IMG/VR virus record: IMGVR_UViG_3300025120_000488
Span: 1 to 25,655 of that record
Direction: 5' to 3' (one strand)
Source: a virus
Length of the DNA stretch: 25,655 nucleotides
Shown here in pieces: positions 22,938 through 25,655 of this stretch. A model generated the notes under the pieces. That model worked only from the letters and a program-made list of their open reading frames with translations. It was not told where the DNA came from and did not search any database. Each line of letters opens with the position of its first letter. Within the stretch, counting starts at the first letter, position 1. A program made the position numbers and the translations under genes.

Positions 22938-24398
22938 CTAATAATACTGTCGGGGATGTACAACTGGCGTAGGTTCTTCTTCCTCATCGTCAGTGTCAAG
23001 ACGAACAAAACCCCCCTTACGATATCTAATGAGTGCCATAGACATGCTATCGCAGTAGTCATCGTAGTCCCCATGAGGGAACGCAGCGCACTCGTCAATT
23101 ACCTCTTCCGAAAAACGCTTGTCCGGAGCCCATACCCTCCCAGACTCAAACATCGGAGCCACCATATGCATCCGAGTATGCTTATCATTGCCCCTGGACG
23201 GTGTATAATTAACAACCGGAATACCCATCGTCCGTAACTCGTCCGTGAGCGGTGTTCCACTGGCCTTGGCCTCAATCAACACCATGTCCGGATCCCAGTA
23301 CTTGTACTCCTCCATCGCATTGGCCTTCAATTCCGGAAAGTCCCAACGACCCTTCTTCGCGTCCATAAGGATAATGTTGTCCGGTCCACCGTCCGTGGGC
23401 TTAAATACACCCCACGTCGTAATAGCCGAATAATCCGCCGTCTCCTTCTTCGAGAACGCCGTGTCATAACTCTGCATTACATAACTAATCTCAGGAATGG
23501 ACTCCTTCTCCCACTTTTTCCACCACTCCTTCTTAATAATCGCCCCCTCTTCAGCCGTAGGATTCTGCTGCCACTGTGCATTCCACTTGCCCAAAGACAA
23601 CGAAGCCTTGACCCTTAACAACTCATCCTTCTTCCAGAACTCCGGCCACAACACATTGTCACTCGGCAAGATCGCCGGAAACTCAACCACGTCCCACTGA
23701 TCAGACATCGAATCAGAAGCCTGCGCCTTAATCAGCTTTCCAGTAAGATCCTTCAAAGACCACCGCGTCATGACAACAACTATCGAACCACCGGGCTGCA
23801 AACGCTGACGAGGACCAGACGTATACCACTCATACGCACCCTCCATCGCCGTCTCCGATAACGCATCCTGCTCCGAATGAGGATCATCAATAATCAACAA
23901 ATCCGCACCACGGCCCGTGATCGCACCACCAACACCAGCAGCAAAATATTCACCACCCTGACCCGTCTCCCAACGACCAGCAGCCTTCGAGTCAGCCCTT
24001 AACTCAACCTCCGGAAATATCTCCTTGTAAATATCCAACTCCATAAGGTTCCTCACCTTACGACCAAACCGTATCGCCAACTCAGCCGTATGCGTCGTCT
24101 GGATAATCTTCAACTTGGGATTCTTGCCTATCAACCAAGCAGGCAACAGATAACTCGCAAACTCACTCTTCGTATGACGAGGCGGCATGTTGACAATGAT
24201 CCGTGAACCAGGGTTCTTGGCCAACTTTTCAAACTGCTTCGCTACCTGCTTATGATGCGAACCCTCAATAAAGCCCTCATACACATGCTTCGCGAAAACC
24301 ATGAAATCATCCTGCGCCCTCTCCCGCACAGAAAGAGTCTTCTTCGCCTGCTCCAAAGCAAGAACCTCACGAAGAACCTCGTCAGAAGCACTCAGCAT
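22938..24398 (-). CDS. terL: Terminase large subunit
   Basis: This 486-aa protein packages DNA by ATP hydrolysis and cuts genome units. The N-terminal ATPase shows an atypical Walker A (PPRHTKS, residues 72-78), Walker B (LLIIDDPH, D171-D172) and a coupling motif (VVMTRWS, ~208-214). The C-terminal RNase H-like nuclease shows D312 in QSYDTAFSKK, E376 in VLIEAKASG and D450 in YDDYCDSMSMA. The start at MLSASDEVLREV has GGGAG upstream. The tail is acidic (DDEEEEPTP). The gene sits first in the virion module, with the portal 3.6 kb downstream. I see no adjacent small terminase; one of the two unknown genes at 24664-25328 might fill that role, without evidence. Confidence 0.93.
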   Translation of the reverse strand: MLSASDEVLREVLALEQAKKTLSVRERAQDDFMVFAKHVYEGFIEGSHHKQVAKQFEKLAKNPGSRIIVNMPPRHTKSEFASYLLPAWLIGKNPKLKIIQTTHTAELAIRFGRKVRNLMELDIYKEIFPEVELRADSKAAGRWETGQGGEYFAAGVGGAITGRGADLLIIDDPHSEQDALSETAMEGAYEWYTSGPRQRLQPGGSIVVVMTRWSLKDLTGKLIKAQASDSMSDQWDVVEFPAILPSDNVLWPEFWKKDELLRVKASLSLGKWNAQWQQNPTAEEGAIIKKEWWKKWEKESIPEISYVMQSYDTAFSKKETADYSAITTWGVFKPTDGGPDNIILMDAKKGRWDFPELKANAMEEYKYWDPDMVLIEAKASGTPLTDELRTMGIPVVNYTPSRGNDKHTRMHMVAPMFESGRVWAPDKRFSEEVIDECAAFPHGDYDDYCDSMSMALIRYRKGGFVRLDTDDEEEEPTPVVHPRQYY

Positions 24399-24598
24399 CT
24401 ATATCTCCCATCAAAGTTAAAACACACTACCAAACGAAATTACAATTGCAAAAAATTGTGGCCGCTTTGCTTTTCAAATGAAGGTGGGGGGTCTGGCTGG
24501 AGGAGCACGGTTCGGGGTTCAATGGAAATTAGGCCTGATTATATTTCTAAAACAGTATTTCACCCCTCGCTCTGCTCGGGGTGCGGCGCGCCCGACGT

Positions 24599-24620
24599 GG
24601 GCGGGCGGGCGGCGGGCGGG
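24599..24620 (+). other. G-quadruplex-forming motif
   Basis: Five GGG runs separated by C, C, CGGC and C lie within 22 bases, plus flanking GG pairs. Four runs with one- to four-base loops satisfy the usual parallel quadruplex rule on the plus strand, which is the template strand for leftward transcription. It partly overlaps the 9-bp hairpin beginning at 24618. Confidence 0.6.
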
Positions 24621-24643
24621 CGGAGGTCAATCGGCCTCCGCCC
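24618..24643 (-). terminator. Strong GC hairpin, possible terminator
   Basis: A perfect 9-bp inverted repeat GGGCGGAGG / CCTCCGCCC with an 8-base loop lies about 20 nt after the stop of the 100-aa gene. There is no U-run after the stem on the minus strand, so intrinsic termination is doubtful; it could act with the adjacent GC-rich tract as an attenuator or structural signal. Confidence 0.4.
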
Positions 24644-24663
24644 TAAGTACCTAGCCCCCGACG

Positions 24664-24966
24664 CTACCAGTGTGTGAGCTGTTCGCCATCATTCAATTGT
24701 TCAATGCAAAGCTTGCGCTTGCGATGGCGTGCGAGGTCACAAGTTAAATCATCCAACACGCGAGACAATGCTTTAACGTCAGCATCGCTCATGCCATACA
24801 AATAGTCGGCAGTCATTTGGCGCGATGCGTGCGAAGTCTTAGCATACCATTTTAGGAAATCGGCTGCGGTCCAATTGCGTGATCTATTATATCTATCGCG
24901 TTGGCTATCACTCAGCCCTAGTTGATGGATCATATCGTTAATACCTTGTTTCATTAAATCGCTCAT
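24664..24966 (-). CDS. Conserved-looking hypothetical protein (100 aa)
   Basis: A helical, soluble 100-aa protein (MSDLMKQGINDMIHQLGLSD ... QLNDGEQLTHW) with a basic patch (CDLARHRKRKLCIEQLND) and text such as SQRDRYNRSRNWTAADFLKW, then YAKTSHASRQMTADYLYGMS. I do not recognise a family. A helical fold with a Lys/Arg patch could bind DNA. The leader is identical over 20 nt to that of the upstream gene. It may be an early or regulatory protein, or an unrecognised small terminase; the latter would need evidence of a helix-turn-helix. Confidence 0.6.
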   Translation of the reverse strand: MSDLMKQGINDMIHQLGLSDSQRDRYNRSRNWTAADFLKWYAKTSHASRQMTADYLYGMSDADVKALSRVLDDLTCDLARHRKRKLCIEQLNDGEQLTHW

Positions 24967-24983
24967 TGTCTTTCTCGCTTTCT
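24964..24983 (-). repeat. Direct repeat leader, copy 1
   Basis: On the minus strand these 20 bases, AGAAAGCGAGAAAGACAATG, include the start codon of the 100-aa gene. They are identical to the leader of the upstream gene at 25326-25345. GAGAAAG could serve as a weak ribosome-binding site. Confidence 0.85.
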
Positions 24984-24991
24984 TGGTTGGT

Positions 24992-25016
24992 GGGCGTGGC
25001 CACCATGGCCACGCCC
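24992..25016 (-). terminator. Intercistronic hairpin
   Basis: A perfect 11-bp stem GGGCGTGGCCA / TGGCCACGCCC with a 3-base loop sits between the stops and starts of the two small genes. The minus-strand sequence after it (ACCAACCAAGAAAGCG) has no U-run, so it is probably an attenuator, processing or stability hairpin rather than a full terminator. Confidence 0.5.
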
Positions 25017-25022
25017 TAGTGA

Positions 25023-25328
25023 TTACTTGGCCAGTGATACGCGTTTCGTTTCGCCGGACTTGGTGAGCTTGGCAATTTGCTGGTCGGTTGCGCCAAGCTC
25101 GCGCAGCAAGTCAATCGCGGCAGACTTGTCAAAGCTCGAAGTCTTTTGAGCCGTTAGCGCGATGCCATGACGAAACCATTCAAACGCGTCATTGTCTTTA
25201 ATGGTGGTTTTAAGCGTGGCCAAGTCTGACTTGGTTTCGTCATGCGTGGCATGAACAATGATGAAAGCTTCTGCCGCTTGTTTCTCACTGCGAATGGTAG
25301 TGCCATCGTTTAAGGTAAAGTGTTTCAT
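25023..25328 (-). CDS. Hypothetical protein (101 aa)
   Basis: A 101-aa soluble protein (MKHFTLNDGTTIRSEKQAAE ... KRVSLAK). It starts with a short beta hairpin-like text, then helices (AFEWFRHGIALTAQKTSSFD, KSAAIDLLRELGATDQQIAK). The end segment AIDLLRELGATDQQIAKLTKSG looks like a helix-turn-helix-type element, but this is only a by-eye impression. No family recognised. It is preceded by the 20-nt leader shared with the next gene and by a repeat-rich intergenic stretch. Confidence 0.55.
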   Translation of the reverse strand: MKHFTLNDGTTIRSEKQAAEAFIIVHATHDETKSDLATLKTTIKDNDAFEWFRHGIALTAQKTSSFDKSAAIDLLRELGATDQQIAKLTKSGETKRVSLAK

Positions 25329-25345
25329 TGTCTTTCTCGCTTTCT
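25326..25345 (-). repeat. Direct repeat leader, copy 2
   Basis: Same 20 bases as 24964-24983, ending in the ATG of the 101-aa gene. The two genes are not similar in protein sequence, so the shared leader is not just a gene duplication. Confidence 0.85.
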
Positions 25346-25655
25346 ATTGTTGTTCGTTGTTTTCGTTACAACATGACTGTTGTACCACGCTATCCCATGA
25401 TGGCGCAACCCATAAAATGCATTTAATTCAAATTAATTTTAGGCCTAGCGGCGCGGCAATAGGCGATAGGCGATAGGCGAAACCGGGTTGGAGCTCGGGC
25501 AGGATCCTGGCTAGAGCTCGAGCGCCAAGCCCAGGGTGCGGCGGCCCAGGGTGCGGCGGCTAGGCTCGAGTTATCCCGACCCGACCCGACCCGGCGCCCG
25601 ACCTGGCCCGACCTGGCCCGACCCGACCGGGCATAAAAAAAGGGCGACCCGAAGG
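25346..25655. repeat. GC-rich intergenic stretch with tandem short repeats
   Basis: No credible gene is seen. ATAGGCG occurs three times in tandem (25459-25479). CCCAGGGTGCGGCGG occurs twice in tandem (25530-25559). CCCGA occurs three times (25575-25589), CCCGACCTGG twice in tandem (25597-25616), then CCCGA twice more. GAGCTCG-like palindromes are scattered between. The left part (25346-25450) is AT-richer and may hold the promoter of the 101-aa gene. Repeat clusters of this kind occur at replication origins, terminal regions and regulatory sites; I cannot tell which. Confidence 0.6.
25635..25655 (-). terminator. Terminator with UUCG loop, cut by the window edge
   Basis: Read leftward, the edge begins CC TTCG GG TCGCCC TTTTTTT. 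This is the loop and right arm of a stem capped by a UUCG tetraloop followed by seven T. The left arm must lie beyond the window (expected GGGCGACC). It would end leftward transcription from genes outside the window, making the stretch 25346-25634 the start of a new transcription unit. Confidence 0.55.

Larger units (their letters stand above)
24399..24663. other. Non-coding stretch before the terminase gene
   Basis: No credible gene in these 265 bases. It holds the terminase ribosome-binding site (GGGAG), a 6-bp inverted repeat ACAATT/AATTGT (24442-24459), and a weak minus-strand promoter-like pair near it (TTGTAA, 17 nt, TTTTAA). The GC-rich part 24561-24643 has several inverted repeats: CACCCC/GGGGTG (24561-24583), CGCCC/GGGCG (24589-24603) and the 9-bp stem at 24618-24643. 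A promoter or packaging signal is plausible but unproven. Confidence 0.5.

Noticed and set aside
25258-25476. 72-codon plus-strand frame at the right end
   Set aside because: It is antisense to the 101-aa gene and then enters repeat-rich DNA; no ribosome-binding site or known motif.
1-25655. tRNA genes, CRISPR arrays, insertion sequences, integrase or recombinase
   Set aside because: I looked for cloverleaf-like arms, regularly spaced repeats with unique spacers, and transposase or integrase motifs, and found none. The repeats at 5941-7248 and at the right edge are of other kinds.

Overview
This window is the late (structural and lysis) half of a tailed double-stranded DNA phage, almost certainly an uncultured marine caudovirus. 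Every supported gene lies on the minus strand, so transcription runs from right (25655) to left (1). Genes are packed with 0-15 nt gaps or 1-4 nt stop/start overlaps. The P22-type portal, small head-tail adaptor proteins, a P22 gp10-like 'nozzle' protein and the lack of a tape-measure gene here suggest a short-tailed (podovirus-like) virion. Many genes recall conserved families of metagenomic marine phages (from memory, not searched). The base composition is moderate, so a very AT-rich host such as SAR11 is less likely than other marine proteobacteria, but the host cannot be assigned.

Layout in transcription order. (1) 25655-24399: the end of a terminator, a GC-rich tandem-repeat stretch, two small unknown genes (25023-25328, 24664-24966) sharing an identical 20-nt leader, and a non-coding 265-bp stretch with a G-quadruplex motif and strong hairpins. 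(2) 24398-22938: large terminase. (3) 22928-19329: a membrane/envelope module with a 53-aa membrane peptide, two exported four-cysteine proteins (one with a long Pro/Glu-rich domain), a membrane-anchored coiled-coil protein, an EF-hand holin-like protein, and an overlapping i-spanin/o-spanin pair. No endolysin is recognisable. (4) 19325-16929: portal. (5) 16926-15138: eight tiny, translationally coupled genes, several very basic or Gly/Met-rich. (6) 15141-10866: GroES-like co-chaperonin, scaffold, two virion-associated proteins, major capsid protein and a further structural protein. (7) 10809-1: adaptor and tail proteins, a protein made of about eighteen 22-aa repeats, a repeat-bearing fibre, a LamG/SPRY-type receptor-binding candidate, a tail assembly chaperone-like gene, and a nozzle-like gene running off the left edge.

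The most striking non-coding signal is a perfect 16-bp palindrome, TGTTTCACGTGAAACA (16731-16746). It is identical to the bacterial chromosomal parS (ParB-binding) consensus and fills almost the whole 18-nt gap between two small genes in the head operon. No ParB or ParA gene is visible in the window, so the obvious hypothesis is that the phage DNA is bound by the host's ParB.
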